In this document: positions 45,478-58,538 of the stretch, piece after piece
Numbering within the stretch: the stretch's first letter is position 1
Layout of the letters: each line of letters opens with the position of its first letter
Assembly: GCA_022494885.1 (NCBI GenBank)
Contig: JAGVSM010004560.1
Span: 1 to 64,000 of the forward strand
Reading direction: 5' to 3'
Length of the DNA: 64,000 nt
From: Micrasema longulum
Taxonomy: Eukaryota > Arthropoda > Insecta > Trichoptera > Brachycentridae
The notes under the pieces: model-generated
Database searches by the model: none
What the model was told of the DNA's origin: nothing
The model's input: only the letters and a program-made list of their open reading frames with translations
Translations under genes and position numbers: made by a program

Positions 45478-48400
45478 ATGGAGCACAACACAATTAAAGA
45501 TATTCTTCCTGATTTTCCGTTAGGACCACTAACAGAATATCGAAACAAAGCTTCATTTCACTGGAGAAATATGAAATTAGCAATTGACAGCGAGTATATT
45601 ATCAGATATAAAGTAAGTGCACCCGACCTTAAGTATAAAATAAAAATATAAAACCTTAACTCAAATACAAAATTATGGAATTGATGCATGATGTCGGAAA
45701 AATAAAGTTATTTTAATGCTAAGTATCTGAAATTAATTAGTGATAATAAAAAAAAAAATTAAAATGTTTAGATGGTGAAGTCAGCCTTCCCGGAATCCTT
45801 AACCTAGCCGGACTGAAGGGGGGGATTAGAATCCCCCATAGACCGATTTTAATTCAATAATTCGTGTAATATTAAAGCTAATTGCTATCATTTTTTGTAA
45901 TCCTGAAAATAACAGAAAGAAGCATTTTCCTATTTTTGTTTTTAAATTTTAAAATCGTTTTATATTAAAACAAAAAAAATACGTAAATAATACAAGGGTC
46001 GATTTCACTTTATGTACATTAGCATTCAGTAAACGAACAAAAATTAACAAAATACACGAACGAGTAAAATATGTATACATGAAAACATGAATAAATTATT
46101 GCTAGATCATAAACATTTCCAAATTTTTATTTTCGTGACGCATATACAAGTAGGCGCTGGATTAATTGTTTGTTGCTGCTGTTTTTTTATTTTTATTGTA
46201 TCTTCAAGAAAAAAGCTTTTAGCTAAAAAGCAGTAATTTCCACATTATGTGTTTATTTTTAACTTAACTATTTTATATTATTATTAGTGGAGTTAATTTT
46301 TTACATCTTTGTTTGTCAAAAAATTTGTATGTTCAAAAGAAAATGTGTACTGTAGGGAATTCACATTATGAATTTATTTTTTATTTTTTATAGGCAGTCC
46401 AAGTACTCATCACATTGTATTATTTATAGTTCTTTACAGCATTAGGGAAAAAATCCAGAAGATATTCATTAATAGAAGTAAAGGAGGGAGCGAATTAATG
46501 GGATATCTATGTTACTCGATAAGTAATACTTTTGGATTCTGAAGACCACTGGAATTCATAATAATTCCTAACCTAATTATAATGAAATATTATTATCTCT
46601 TGTATTTTAGCATAACATTTGGTCGTTATTGGAAAAACATGATGTCAACAATCAATTTGCAAACACATTGACATTGGATGACCAACGGCGTATTGCACAG
46701 AGACGAGTCCGTCTAATAAGCTCAAAAATGCATTTGAAATTCGATGAGGTGAAGTATTTTATATCATAAAAAAATAATATTATTTCGTGTTCATTTGAAT
46801 GTCATCACAGTATCACTGAATAGTACACAGTATATTATACTCATATATTTTACATGATTTAAAAAATAAAAAGTTTTCATTAGAGATGGGCGTTTCGGTT
46901 ATTTAAAAGGAGTAGCGGTAACAGTTACTGCTTCACAAATTAAACTGTTTTGTGACAGCAGTGTGGCAAAACTCGTGGCCACCCTCCTCCAGGATCCCAC
47001 TTTTTTGTTTCGCTTTAGGAGTCACAGTAATTATCATGGAATAAAAATCTGATCTATCCTGGGGGGGGGTGGGGGTGGCCATAGTTTTGCCCATGATGCG
47101 TAAAACTGTTTTTTTTAGAAACAGTTTCACGAAGCAGTTTGATATATGAATTAATAATATCCTGATTAGTTTTTCTTTACAGTAACTGTTTTATTTTTTT
47201 GTAAAATTGTTTCAGCTGTTTTGGGAGAATGACTGTTATAAAATAACTTTATCATTCTTTCACCAGCTCTAGTTTTCATTGTTTGGATCATAAAATGCCT
47301 AAGAGTATTTTCAAAATGGTTCTACGTAATTAGTACATAATAGTAATAATGTATGTGGAAAATATATACAAGAATTGGCACCCTTTTTATATTGTTTACA
47401 AATTGTGAAAAAACCAACAATTATCGACATTTACTTGTTTATGTACCTATGAAATTTAAAAATTAATGTTATTTTTTTATAGTTTTATGATGTGCCTGAA
47501 GTTCACTCAGCTTGGATCGAAGCGATCAATTTATTTGATCTGAATGCAGCTGCTTGTTTTGGTTTAAGTCACAGACTGTTTGTATATGTTTTAAGATACA
47601 TTGGAACAGATAGGCACAAGAAATATGCAACAGCTGCTGAAAATGATGAACTGGTTGGTTGCTTTGCCCTTACAGAGTTAGCACACGGGTCAAACACTAA
47701 AGGACTTCGAACTACAGCCACATTTGACCCCACCACGAGGGAATTTATTTTACATACACCTGATTTCAAAGCAGCCAAATTCTGGTCGGGATTACTAGGT
47801 AAGTTCTTTATTATTTCATTTTAAAATGTTAAGAAATACACGGAAGAGTAAGGTATTATAAACATACTTGATCAGTGATTTTTAACTTACGTAAACTTTA
47901 TATGTTTCAAGATCCTGTATAAAATATATACATTCAAATTGTGTATTTATCATATATTTTTTAATTTAACTTACAAATATATTATTAATTCAAATTAAAT
48001 CCAGCGTATCAAGCCACAGAATCAAAAAAATAATAATATGAAGATGCTGTGCATTTCAAAAGTAAAGTCACTTTAGATTTTCAAATGCACATTTTTGTTT
48101 GGAATTAATGGAATATTTGCTAATTGAATTATATTAAGGTATAATTTGCATATTTTGTTTAAAAAATAAATTATTGTGTACATGTTATTATTGTGTTTTT
48201 TACACTGTAAACGCAAGTTTCCCAGGACGGGCACTGTTTTAAATTTCTATATGGCAGTTTGTAAAACCTAACTAACCTCTGCATAATAAAAAACATACTT
48301 AAATGAATATAAATGTAATTGAAGCATTTTGAAAATAGGTAAAAGGGCTACACATGCACTTGTTTATGCAAATCTCATTACAAAAGAAGGCAAAAATGAA

Positions 48401-51400
48401 GGGATCCATCCATTTATTGTGCCAATACGTAGCACTCATACCCTGAAGGCTTTTCCTGGTGCGACAGTCGGTGACATGGGTGAAAAGATTGGTTTAAACG
48501 GTCTCGATAATGGGTATGTTTTATAATCTGTTTAAATATTTATTGAAGTGAATTTTATGATAATCTTATATGTAGTTTCGTTTTGTTTCAAAATTCAAAC
48601 ATACCCTTAGCAACTAAGCAAAGATTTAACTTACCATTTATCGTGGCACCATCCCCAGAAACTAGGTTTATGTAATTAGGTTATTGAAATTTATCAATCA
48701 TTCTGTAAGTAGTTTTGAACCATTTTTAGAATAAATAAAAAGCATAAAATATTATTTACTTATCCCAAGTGGATTATAAAATTCTGTTGGAACTTCAAGA
48801 CCTATCGAAGAAGACAATTATTAATACATTTATTATAATGATAATATATAACGTACATCAACGTATAAATTAATCAGTGTAAATTCACAGTTAGTGAAAA
48901 AAAAATGTTTCCATTTGATATTGTTTTGGTCCTCTATCTTTGGCGAAAAATTAGTAAATTCATTGGTAATATTATTATCAACTGGATTTTTGTACTTTTA
49001 CAGGTTTCTGCTTCTAGAACATTATAGAATTCCAGCAGAAAATTTACTAAATAAACATGCAGACATTGATGAAAATGGAGATTATGTTTCTATGTTTGAA
49101 AATCCAAATTTCCGCTTTCTTTCTTCACTGTCAATTTTGTCTATGGGTCGCGTTCAACTAACTGGATCAAGTACTTGTGCATTGCAAAAGGCAATCACAA
49201 TAGCTGTCCGATATTGCGCTATAAGGCGGCAATTTGGACCGAGTGATTCCCAAGAAGAATTTTCTATTTTGGAATATCAACAAATGGTAACTGTTTTTTT
49301 TTATTTATTAGGCAGGAGAATGAATCTCCATTGAGGGTTTCTTTCAAACTAATTTGAATGATTCAAATACCTTTTTGTAGTTCTGTAACTATATTTTAAA
49401 CCTTCTATCTTACATAATCTCTATCTGGACTTCATAGTATTTATGGCACTGAATTGATACCCTGTGCATAAAGCAAGTGTCTTATCCATTCTAACACGAG
49501 GTTGCGCTGCTTTCCTTTCTTCATTCTTTAAATGCTTTAAGAAATATTTAGATTTTATCAAGTGGCAAGCATGTCAACTTTATTTGAATGTGAAATTTAT
49601 TTGTAAACTCACAATAGTACAATATAGATACATTTTTTTTTCTGAGGCAGCAATGTCGACTGATGCCATACCTAGCAGCCGCTTTTGCAATGAGGATATT
49701 TGCTAATTGGTTTATACACATTCATACAGTTAATGGTAAATACACTTTTTATAAAATTATAATCATCATCAATCCCTTATCCACACCAAATGGTGCATAG
49801 GGCAGTGAATTGATAAAGTTAATGCTGCATATCTTGATATACCCATGACATACGACTGATCAGTCTTATGCTAAATTATAAATAATACTTACAATAACAC
49901 TTTTGTTAGCTAAAATCATCAAAACAGTTCTTAAGTAATTTCAGAAAGATTAATCACAATTTGAGAAAAAATAATTTATTTATGTAAATTAAAAAAAATT
50001 CTAAATGTAGCCAAAAGGAGAAGAACATCCTACTCATTTTTCCATGTGTTTTTTAACACCCCTATTAATGTAATTTATTTTTTTACTTGAGGTAATTGGA
50101 AACCTATAAGAAATAGTAAAAAGTCTTCATCATTTACTCTGGTAAATTTTGATATAAATTCAGTTGGAGTTAAAGGAGTTGGAATTTATAATGTATTAAT
50201 GTATGGTTTTTCCAGAAACGACACCTGTCAGAGATTTTAATCGTGATCTTGAAATACACGGAGTTTCGGCAGCTACAAAAGCCGGTGTAACATGGTGCGT
50301 TAGAGATGGTCTTCAAATGTGTCGTGAAGCTTGTGGAGGGAATGGCAATTTACATAGTATGGCACTTATGATTTCTTGTAATCTATAGATATTTATGCTT
50401 TGCTTGATTAAGACAAGTCTACCCAGTGGTGATATTGGATCTATGCACAAAGTCGACTGATTCTAAAATGGGTTAACATCAATTTATATTTTTTATGAGT
50501 CCCTATTTACACCAGTTTATTCTTATGGAAAGAGTTATTAATGCTGTTTATAAGCCTCACTGGTTTTGGTTACAAAAGTGATTTTTTGCAGCAAAAATAA
50601 AGTGTATGTTTAATTGCAGTAAAAATTATTGATTATAGTGGAAATTCTAAAAATAAAAAAAAATGTATTTAATATTTAAATAATTGTTTTTCGTAACACT
50701 ATTTTCAGATTGTAAAAAAAAGTAGTAAAAATTAGAACTACAGCTGCTTTTTAAGCTAGCAACACTCAGTTACTAGTGGCATGTTTTGACAAGGTCACAA
50801 CATTCCATTTCTGTACTGAATTCACTTATTATTTTTGTTGGTGCTATATTTCAAAAAGGGATCACAGTAATCACATAATGTAATCCCACTGTTACCATTA
50901 TTAATTCCTGTATTTATAATTAGCCTTAGAAAGAAAAAAAATACATAATTAATGGTCACCTAATGCTGTTTTGATAATGTTGCTATTAGAAGAAACCACA
51001 ATAACACTAGCACCCTAAATTTTAAATACTATTTTTGACAAACTGTACTTAAACCTTTTTTGAAATGGATCGTATTTAGTGTCCTTAAAATGTGCAGGGC
51101 AGAATAATTTATAAACTTTGTTATTTTTTATTACTGGGTGCAGTAAAGTGAGTAAGATTTTGTAAAACAATTTTTAAGATAGATTTTTTTTTCATTTCAG
51201 GGGCCTCATTCGGAGCATTGCGTAATGATAATGATTTAAATTGCACTTACGAAGGGGATAATCATATTTTACTACAGCAAACAAGTTATTGGCTACTTAA
51301 CATATTGAGAGACATTGAAAATGGAAAAACCATTGATACGCCTTACAAAACAACCAATTTCTTAAATGATTATTACAAAATTATAGCATACAAATCTGAT

Positions 51401-54400
51401 TATCTCACAAAAGAAAACATATTGGATGTTGAAAGTAAGTTTTGCACATTTTTTGTGTCTTAACAGCTTTGAAATTAACCAGTTTTTTTTTGTTAAGGCA
51501 CCCACAAAACATTAAAATAATACTAAGTACTCCAACACCAAAACAATATTCACAAAAAATAAAACAAGTAAATACTTGTAATAATCATATAATGTTACAT
51601 GTTACAAAGGTAGTATGATTCAAAATGCAATGACCACTAAAACGGACGACCTGACATCATGTCCGACATATTATAACACAGTGGTTGGCATGTTAGAGTG
51701 TTTAAGATCCCGTGTTTGATTATCAATAAGGTTGGCAATGAAAACTGTATTTATTGTGTGGTAGAATTCCATATTTAATTTGGTAATGTATCCAAAATAA
51801 AACAAGTTTATTGGATTATAATTCTACTTTATTTTTTATAAAATATACAAAGGGTATATTGTGACGTGTTTCGTTTTGTTAGGAAATTTTCAACAAAAAA
51901 AAAGTAGAATTATAATCCAATAAACTTGTTTTATTTTAAATACATTACCAAATTAATGAAAAGTGTGTTTTAAATTCTCCTTTTTTGCAAAAATATTTCC
52001 ATCAATTGGTATCTGATGATAGGTCTGATCTTGTTGGCATCTTACAAAATGATCAAAAATACTTATGCTGTACAGTTTATTTTTCAAGATTTAAAATAAA
52101 TTTGTCACTTCATTTCTAGCACTGCTAAAAACATATAGATGGCTCATTTGTCATGATTTGACTTTGACATCTGAAAAAGCAAAACAACTACAAAAAGACG
52201 GAAAGGACAAATTTACTGTTAGAAATGAAACCCGAACATTCTATGGTGATAGTATATCTATGTTATTTTCTGAGGTAATTACAAAAAAATATTAGACATA
52301 ATATATGTCATAATTATATACCTTACATTTCAATTAAAAATATTTTTAGTTGACTTCTTTGTGCCTATCCATGTCACTACAAGTGTGGACTCAGCTTTTT
52401 TTTATTTTTACAATTTTGAAAATATGTAGGGTGGGTGCTATAGTAATTGGACTTTATAAATCTAATGGTCAAAAATGAGTAAATTTAAGAAATTAACTTC
52501 ACCATAAAATGAACACTTTTTTGTGTGTTTTTTTCTTAAAAATAACACATTATATATATTTTTTTGGACCATTAGATGTAGAATGTCCAATTCTATAGCA
52601 CCCACCCTATCTTATACAGATTGTCATAGTGATCAGATGATGTAAATAGATGTGTAATTAATGTAAGTGTAAATATTATTTTATGCACTAATTGTAATAT
52701 AAGCTAAGAAATAAATAATCAAAATATGTATTATAAGATCGCTAAATAACACAGAATAAAAAAAAAGCAAAGGATGAATTGCAATACTAGGTAAAGTGAA
52801 TTTCTCAGACTCATCAGGAAATCCCTGTTAAATCAAAAAACCTGGATTTTTTAAATGTTCTTTATTCCTACTCATGTTTCTGATATTCAAATAGTAACCT
52901 TTTTTATTGGTATTACGGCCGTTACAAGGCAGGAAAATATTGTGTTACTTTGCGTAGGTTGTTTACTATGATAAAACAATTTAGTTAGTCTAGTTTTATA
53001 TTTATTCTTATTTGAAAATTTAAATAAGGAAGAGGAGAAGGAATACAAATTGTATCATAATTCCCAGATAGCAGTAAAACTTGGCACAAACTTGATTTAA
53101 GATTGATAGAAGGTTGAAAAGGAAAATTTGACGCTCGTTTTTTATAGGTCAATATTTTTGTTCACATAGCATACCTGAAATCTGGATACATAAATATTCA
53201 TCAATAATGAGTACACATGGACTCAAAGCATTTAATGAATTGTTTATGATAATACTTTTTTTAAATGTATAATGAATTTTGTATGTATAACTTTGTTTTA
53301 CACAGTATCACATTACTTATGCTTGATCTTTTTTGCAGTATATTATACTTGAAACATTTTACAAATTCACTTTAAGTGTCAAAGATCAATGTTCAAAGGA
53401 TGTGTTCATGAAATTGGTATCTTTATATGGCTCTTGGAATTTGGAAAAATACCTGGGAACTCTGTATATGGTTGGTTAACTTATTATGAACTAAAAAAAA
53501 TGGAACATTTTAAGTTTAAAAATTTAAACTAATTAGAGTTCAGGCCGATAGTGAAAAAGTTATGATAAAGTTTATTATTACAATTTCCATAACCTAATTG
53601 TGAAAATTTTACTTTTGTAAATCAAAATGATCTTACCTGTTGCTTGATAAAGTTACTCAGAAATCTCATTACAAAACAATGCATGACATATGTAATATCC
53701 AACAGATATTTATTTAAAATATTCTAAATTGAGATACAATTTAAATTTGTTGCTCAGAGGAGGGAAACATTTTTGAGAAGGAATGTGGAAGTCTAGCACA
53801 TTTACAGGATCTGTCAAATAAATATAATTATTCATTTTTATAAAATTTATATTTTCAAGCAGAGCAGAGTTTGAATTTCGGACCTCTGATCCACAGTCCG
53901 CAACTCTACCAATACCTACACCTTTTAAAAAAACATTAAGGATTCTTACGTTATTGTCTATGTATACATTGCATAATAAGTCAAACAAAGCAGTAAATTA
54001 CAAAACAAATTATAAAATTTTGTTATAATTTATACAAGTCAAATTACATATAAATTGAATTACAAATAAAATTACTATCGATGCTCATATTTTTTAAAGA
54101 ATGGATACTACTCAAAGGATGAAGGCATTTTACTGCGAAATTCCATAGTAGAATTATGTGGCGTAATTAAACCAGAAGCTGTTTCACTTGTGGATGTCAT
54201 TTCTCCACCAGATTATATGCTCAACTCTATTCTGGGAACAAGTGATGGAATGGTATAAAATTTTCTTACTGTCAGTATTGAGCACAACATTTTCATTTAA
54301 GGAAACTAATGATGTATTCCTTTTCTAGATCTATGAGAACATCCAATCCGATCTCTTTTCCAATCCCGATGTAATGACGCGTCCATCTTGGTGGACTGAT

Positions 54401-54436
54401 ATTATTGCATCACCAAAAATACCATCAAATTTATAA
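45478..54436 (+). CDS. Acyl-CoA oxidase, ACOX3-like, complete (tandem copy 1)
   Basis: Twelve exons join in frame to 684 residues: 45478-45612, 46611-46748, 47483-47798, 48339-48513, 49004-49286, 49651-49735, 50216-50356, 51201-51434, 52120-52274, 53339-53470, 54100-54252, 54329-54436. Product: FAD flavoprotein oxidising acyl-CoA to trans-2-enoyl-CoA with H2O2 release, first step of peroxisomal beta-oxidation. Seen: [14 protein letters not shown] start; [13 protein letters not shown] (residues 150-162), the flavin/substrate signature; RRQFGP (329-334); [27 protein letters not shown]...[16 protein letters not shown]-terminal SNL, a weak variant of the peroxisomal PTS1 tripeptide. Gln in [11 protein letters not shown], as in ACOX3 rather than ACOX1 proteins, favours the ACOX3 (branched-chain/pristanoyl) class. 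Odd: the usual GGHGY reads GGNGN. Length is normal for the family. The start codon is the only ATG in this exon upstream of the conserved block; an in-frame TAA lies shortly before it. Confidence 0.95.
45800..46165 (+). repeat. Repeat G (tRNA-like 5' end), in intron 1 of oxidase copy 1
   Basis: Begins TAACCTAGCCGGACTGAAGG with a GATTAGAATCCCCCAT box, then AT-rich body with CGATTTCACTTTATGTACAT and AGCATTCAGTAAACGAAC, ending near GTAGGCGCTGG. A diverged copy lies inverted at 60445-60820 and the first ~40 bases recur at 25670. Could be a SINE with an unusual head. Confidence 0.6.
49761..49871 (-). mobile_element. SINE-B 3' fragment in oxidase intron
   Basis: Reverse complement of the family tail: ATCATCATC, then TGGTGCATAGGGCA, then ACTGATCAGTCTTA. 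Head absent. In the intron 49736-50215 of acyl-CoA oxidase copy 1. Confidence 0.65.
51776..51956. mobile_element. MITE with ~55-bp inverted arms in oxidase intron
   Basis: TTAATTTGGTAATGTAT plus AAAATAAAACAAGTTTATTG and GATTATAATTCTACTTT at the left, the same inverted at the right (AAAGTAGAATTATAATCC ... ATACATTACCAAATTAA). ~70-bp loop. In intron 51435-52119. Confidence 0.85.
52439..52607. mobile_element. MITE with TA target sites in oxidase intron (169 bp)
   Basis: GGGTGGGTGCTATAGTAATT with GGAC, then CTAATGGTC; inverted as GACCATTAG and GTCCAATTCTATAGCACCCA to CCC. TA on both sides. In intron 52275-53338. Confidence 0.88.
53752..53815 (+). repeat. Repeat H short fragment in oxidase intron
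   Basis: GGAGGGAAACATTTTTGAGA then AATGTGGAAGTCTAGC and TTTACAGG, as at 39663-39720. Confidence 0.4.
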
Positions 54437-54486
54437 CATGGAAATATATGTACTCCATGTTGTTAATCCTCATTGTTATAATCCTT

Positions 54487-54492
54487 ATTAAA
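54487..54492 (+). promoter_or_regulatory. Candidate polyadenylation signal of acyl-CoA oxidase copy 1
   Basis: ATTAAA about 50 bp after the TAA at 54434-54436, the common AATAAA variant at a usual distance. Confidence 0.4.
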
Positions 54493-55059
54493 GTTAAATA
54501 CATTATAATATAACCTAATACAATTCTAATCTTATACCGATATGAAGAAATTAACTTTATTGTTAAATTTTAGGTGTTGGTAATTTTTAATATGTCACAA
54601 AAATATATAATACGAGAAAAAAAAGTTTTTTCATTAAAAATATAAATATTCGAAATGGCATTTCGCAAGTTTTCTACTGTTCCAAATAATGTACCTTTGA
54701 AAAAATCTATTTACTCATACATTTGTATTTATTGTGCCAATTTATCATGGTGAGTATTTTATTAAATACAGAAGTTGAAAAAATCATTTCAAAATCATAC
54801 CATTATATATTTTCATGAGAATACATTGAGAATGTTTGTTTAATAGGAAAATAGAAAATCATGGTGAATAAGGAGCAACCAAGAGCTTCATATAAGTTGA
54901 GGTTTGTATTTGTGAATTATGCGTCAAGATAATTTATTAAACCAAATTAATTCTGCTTGTGCTTTCACAAGCATCTATCTTCGCTACTTTTAGTGTGGAT
55001 GGTGATTGATGGATGACCTCAGGTTTTAAGCCCGGGGCACAGAGGAATATTGGAAGATA

Positions 55060-55320
55060 AATGAGGGAGTTAAATGCAAAACCACCATTGTTCACAATCA
55101 CTGCTTTTGGGAAGACCAAGAAAACCAGTGGCTAAAATACTATTTCTTTTAAGTTTAATGTGCAACTTGTGTGGTATAACAGGTAGCAAAAAGACTATTC
55201 ATTTTAATTTGAATGTGCACATTGAACTCAAAAGAAATATTCATTTGGCTACTGGTTTTGTTGTTCTTCCCAAAATAGTGATCATGCACAGTGGCGGTTT
55301 TGCACTTAACCCCCTCAAGT
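55060..55320 (+). mobile_element. MITE J, intact copy (~260 bp)
   Basis: Imperfect ~55-bp terminal inverted repeats: AATGAGGGAGTTAAATGCAA with ACCACCATTG at the left, CAGTGGCGGTTTTGCACTTA with CCCCCTCAAGT at the right. No coding capacity. Confidence 0.75.
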
Positions 55321-55859
55321 AGCTATAATAGGTGGGGTATCAGAGAATTGCTAAAGAAGCGCTTAAATATCCATAAAAAAGAAAATAATATTTTTTTGTT
55401 TAAACTTTAAGTACCTACAAAAATATATGCTCTTTGATTGACTTATTGCTAAATAAAAAGAAAACAATATCTAAAAAAAAGCAATATCTTCCAGCTAACC
55501 AATAACAAAAAAGTAAAAAATTGTATTTAAAAAAATATTACTTATTTGAATATAAAAAAACACATCTCGTAAAGTGGATTAGAAATACAAAATGTCTGAC
55601 CTAAAGTTATAACCTATTATGTCCCTCTATGGTGGGTACCTAAATTTAGCAAGCATGTTGAATTCCTATATTATTTTTATCAATTGCAACATATTTCCAA
55701 ACAAATGTTGGTACTTATTTTCATATCAGTATTTCTTAATTAAAAAAATCTTTTTAAAAAGTCCTTTCATAATAGGTATAGCACAATATACTAAAGAAAT
55801 TTCTCTCTTCCAAATAGATGAATTATTTTTCAAAAATAAAAATAAACGAATGTACACAC

Positions 55860-56205
55860 TGTATAACATTTATCATTCTTCCTATAGTTAAAGATCCATA
55901 TTTCTTTCATTTGTCCATCTGTTGATTTTTTGAGAAATATTGGCAATTATTAATTCACAAACATCAACAGATGAAAGAATTGAAGTAATATAGATGTTCA
56001 AATATGGGCAGAATGGTGAATACACAGTGTGTATATGGCCACTTAAACCAGCCAATGACCGGTCATAAGCCCTGTACATGCCAGACTTCTATATTACCTT
56101 CTCTTAAATGTTCTTCATCTCTGTTGTAATATGTTAATGTTAACAGCTCCCCAGGGAGTTGAATCCAGTCCATGTCTACAAAAATTTGGACAAACTCAAA
56201 ATATT
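55860..56205 (-). repeat. Repeat H, longest copy, with internal hairpin
   Basis: Reverse complement of the 39663 repeat followed by the 6280-type end (GGGAGTTGAATCCAG... AATTTGGACAAACTCAAAAT at 56150-56205). Inside, CCATCTGTTGATTTTTTGAG (55916) and CAAACATCAACAGATG (about 55960) form an inverted pair. Confidence 0.55.
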
Positions 56206-56787
56206 GTTAATAATAATTGGTTGGTTAGATTTAAACATAACAATAGTGTGCTTGGTAAGTTTTATAAACCAAACCATTCTTATTTTGCTTTTTGCAACTG
56301 ACTATAATGCTGATTCTGACATGACTATTAATTATTTAATGAATTATTCCTAGGAAAATTCGGGCCTATTCGAAATGCAGCAATAAGAAATAGCGTGATG
56401 AGCTTTGATCTTTTTTTGAAATATGGCACCAATAAAAATATTACCATAACAAAAAAAGATGACAGCTGGCCCAATAATAATAATATGACAGCTGTTATGT
56501 CGCTATCGTTTGACATTTAGGAAAGCGAATAAGTTGATTTTAATTTATGTGTAAAAGTTTTGATACTTGCAAATTAAATCAACAAATAAATAAAACCGCT
56601 ATAAAATCTTTAAATTTCACGAAGTTAAGGTTAAATCCGCTGACACGAAACGGAAAAGTGAACTTTGTCTTTAAAACATGACCAATGAATCGACATTTTA
56701 ATTTTATACTTTAGCATGAATACGCGGGCTAGGAGCATTAGCATTGTGTAATTTGGTGTTTTGCGAAAGATCAGGTCTGGTGGGAGG

Positions 56788-56882
56788 ATGATAAGAGCAA
56801 GAACTCAGACTGTCAATAAGTTGTCCGCTTTTAAGTCATTTGTACGTCGTATCTCTGGAGTGTCTCCCCCGGAAACTGTTAA
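56788..56882 (+). CDS. Possible first coding exon of acyl-CoA oxidase copy 2
   Basis: An ATG preceded by an in-frame stop (56749-56751) opens 31 codons, MIRARTQTVNKLSAFKSFVR and on to SPPETV, then a strong donor AA|GTACGT at 56883. Joined to the acceptor before 60972 the reading frame continues exactly: GTT AA + A ATG GCA, so the oxidase would gain a 32-residue Arg/Lys/Ser-rich, acid-poor leader that resembles a mitochondrial presequence. The composition looks more like coding DNA than its surroundings. Inference only: the exon could belong to another transcript, or the frame match could be chance (one in three). Confidence 0.4.
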
Positions 56883-57789
56883 GTACGTTTTTGTATTATA
56901 CAATTTACGTTATTTTCTGTACATATATTATGCATTGCACTTTAACCGCTAATTTTTCTTTGCACAATGAAATTAGTTTAATTAAAAAACAAGACTTTTA
57001 TGATATTTTATGATACGACTGGTGCATTTTGGTAGTTCTCCTTTTAACTGTGAATAGAATTACTATGCACACGCATAAATATTATTCAGGAACATTGACA
57101 TTGGTTTAAACATCCTCAATACCTATCGACGTAAATTTACTGTGACTAGGCAGGTACATAATAAATTATTACAAATAACCTCTTGAACTCAAGATTTTTT
57201 GTGACTAACGGAAAGACATTGAGATACAATAGGAATCTTACAAAGAATTTTATTGCTTTTGAAAACATTTTTCACTATTGTGTATTCGGCATTAGGTACA
57301 GATAGAGTGATGGCATGATGGTTAAGTAACCATTAAGTAGTTATGTACAAATATAATATTCTATAGTGTGACACTTTGCAATATGTATTCTAAGCAATTT
57401 AATATAGGTGTATAATAATGAATTCCTGTGCTTCCCGCTCTAATATCTTTTGTTTCTTTTTTTACGGTAACTCAATTACTGTATGTGACACACACAAAAC
57501 TCACCATGTTCGTTTTGTTTTAGTTTAAAAAAATGAGTTAGTTTAAAATGAATATTTAACGCAGCTTGTTTATGCGTCATCATTAAAATTTATAACTGAT
57601 ATTAATAAAACAAATGAAAACAATGTACTTTCATTGTATAATAATAGAATTAAGATAAGCACAAAGCTGACAAAAAATATAACACTTTTTTATACCCTTT
57701 TTTTATATGCCATTTTTAAAGTAAAAGTGTAAAACAGTGTTTCAAAATGATAAAATTAATTTAAAATATGAAATCAGTCTTTCAATATT
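56883..57789. other. No feature seen; candidate intron of oxidase copy 2
   Basis: If 56788-56882 is the first exon, this and the following repeats to 60971 form a 4.1-kb intron. No other coding frame stands out. Confidence 0.35.
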
Positions 57790-57791
57790 TA

Positions 57792-57935
57792 TCGTATTAG
57801 CCCGAATATAATGCGGTGTTTTTTATTTATGTTGGTATTTTTTATAAAAAAAACATTTGCATTATCCTTTCATTCCTGCTCCAAATATATTTGTCGCGTT
57901 ATATTCAAAGCTGCGTTATATTTTGGCTAATACGG
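57792..57935. mobile_element. MITE with CGTATTAGCC ends and TA target sites (144 bp)
   Basis: TCGTATTAGCCCGAATATAA with TGCGG at the left, GCGTTATATTTTGGCTAATA and CGG at the right, TA on each side (57790-57791, 57936-57937). A second GCGTTATATTCAAAG lies just inside the right end. Pogo/Tc1-like ends. Confidence 0.78.
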
Positions 57936-58463
57936 TATCTACGCACATAACCAAACTTCAAGACCTGCTTAAAATACAATATGAAAAATAAATAAAATAG
58001 TAAGCAATATGTAAACCTGGAATAGTAAGATTTACTGGAATATATAAAGATATCAGACTCAACAGATTATTATTGACATAGAATTGATAGAGAACAGTAT
58101 TTTAACAAATCACTGTAAAATAAAAAAAACCTTGTCATCATTTTTTATCTTAATACTTATTTTGAGGTTGGTTTGAGATAGTTAAATAAGTTCCTAAATA
58201 AAAGTGGACGTTCTCTTTGGTCTCATATGTAATTTTTTTTAAATATTTTTCTATTTACCATATACCTATGTTGGTACATTTCCTGATTTTTACTTATTAT
58301 TGTATCTTTTAGCTTTTCTTATGTTATCTTTAATTTTAACCAAATTTACATACTCATGTTTCACTGCTGCACTTAAATGTAATTTCTAAAATATGTAAAA
58401 GCCCATTGGGCGTGTAAATCAATAAATAAATAAAAAAAAAAAAAAGGAAACCTAAACAATACA

Positions 58464-58526
58464 TTGTCAATTTTAAACATTTGTCAATTTTAAACATTTG
58501 TCAATTTTAAACATTTGTCAAATTAA
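58464..58526 (+). repeat. 17-bp minisatellite, ~3.5 units
   Basis: TTGTCAATTTTAAACAT repeated three times without change, last unit diverging. Ends 12 bp before DNA element L copy 2. Confidence 0.9.
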
Positions 58527-58538
58527 ACCTTATTTAAC

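Noticed and set aside
51660..51775. Possible further SINE head (CACAGTGGTTGGCATG ... GTGTTTGATTATC)
   Set aside because: Only loosely like SINE-B/C heads, with no recognisable body or tail; not enough to call.
58464..58526. CRISPR-like direct repeats
   Set aside because: A contiguous 17-bp minisatellite with no spacers, in a eukaryotic genome.
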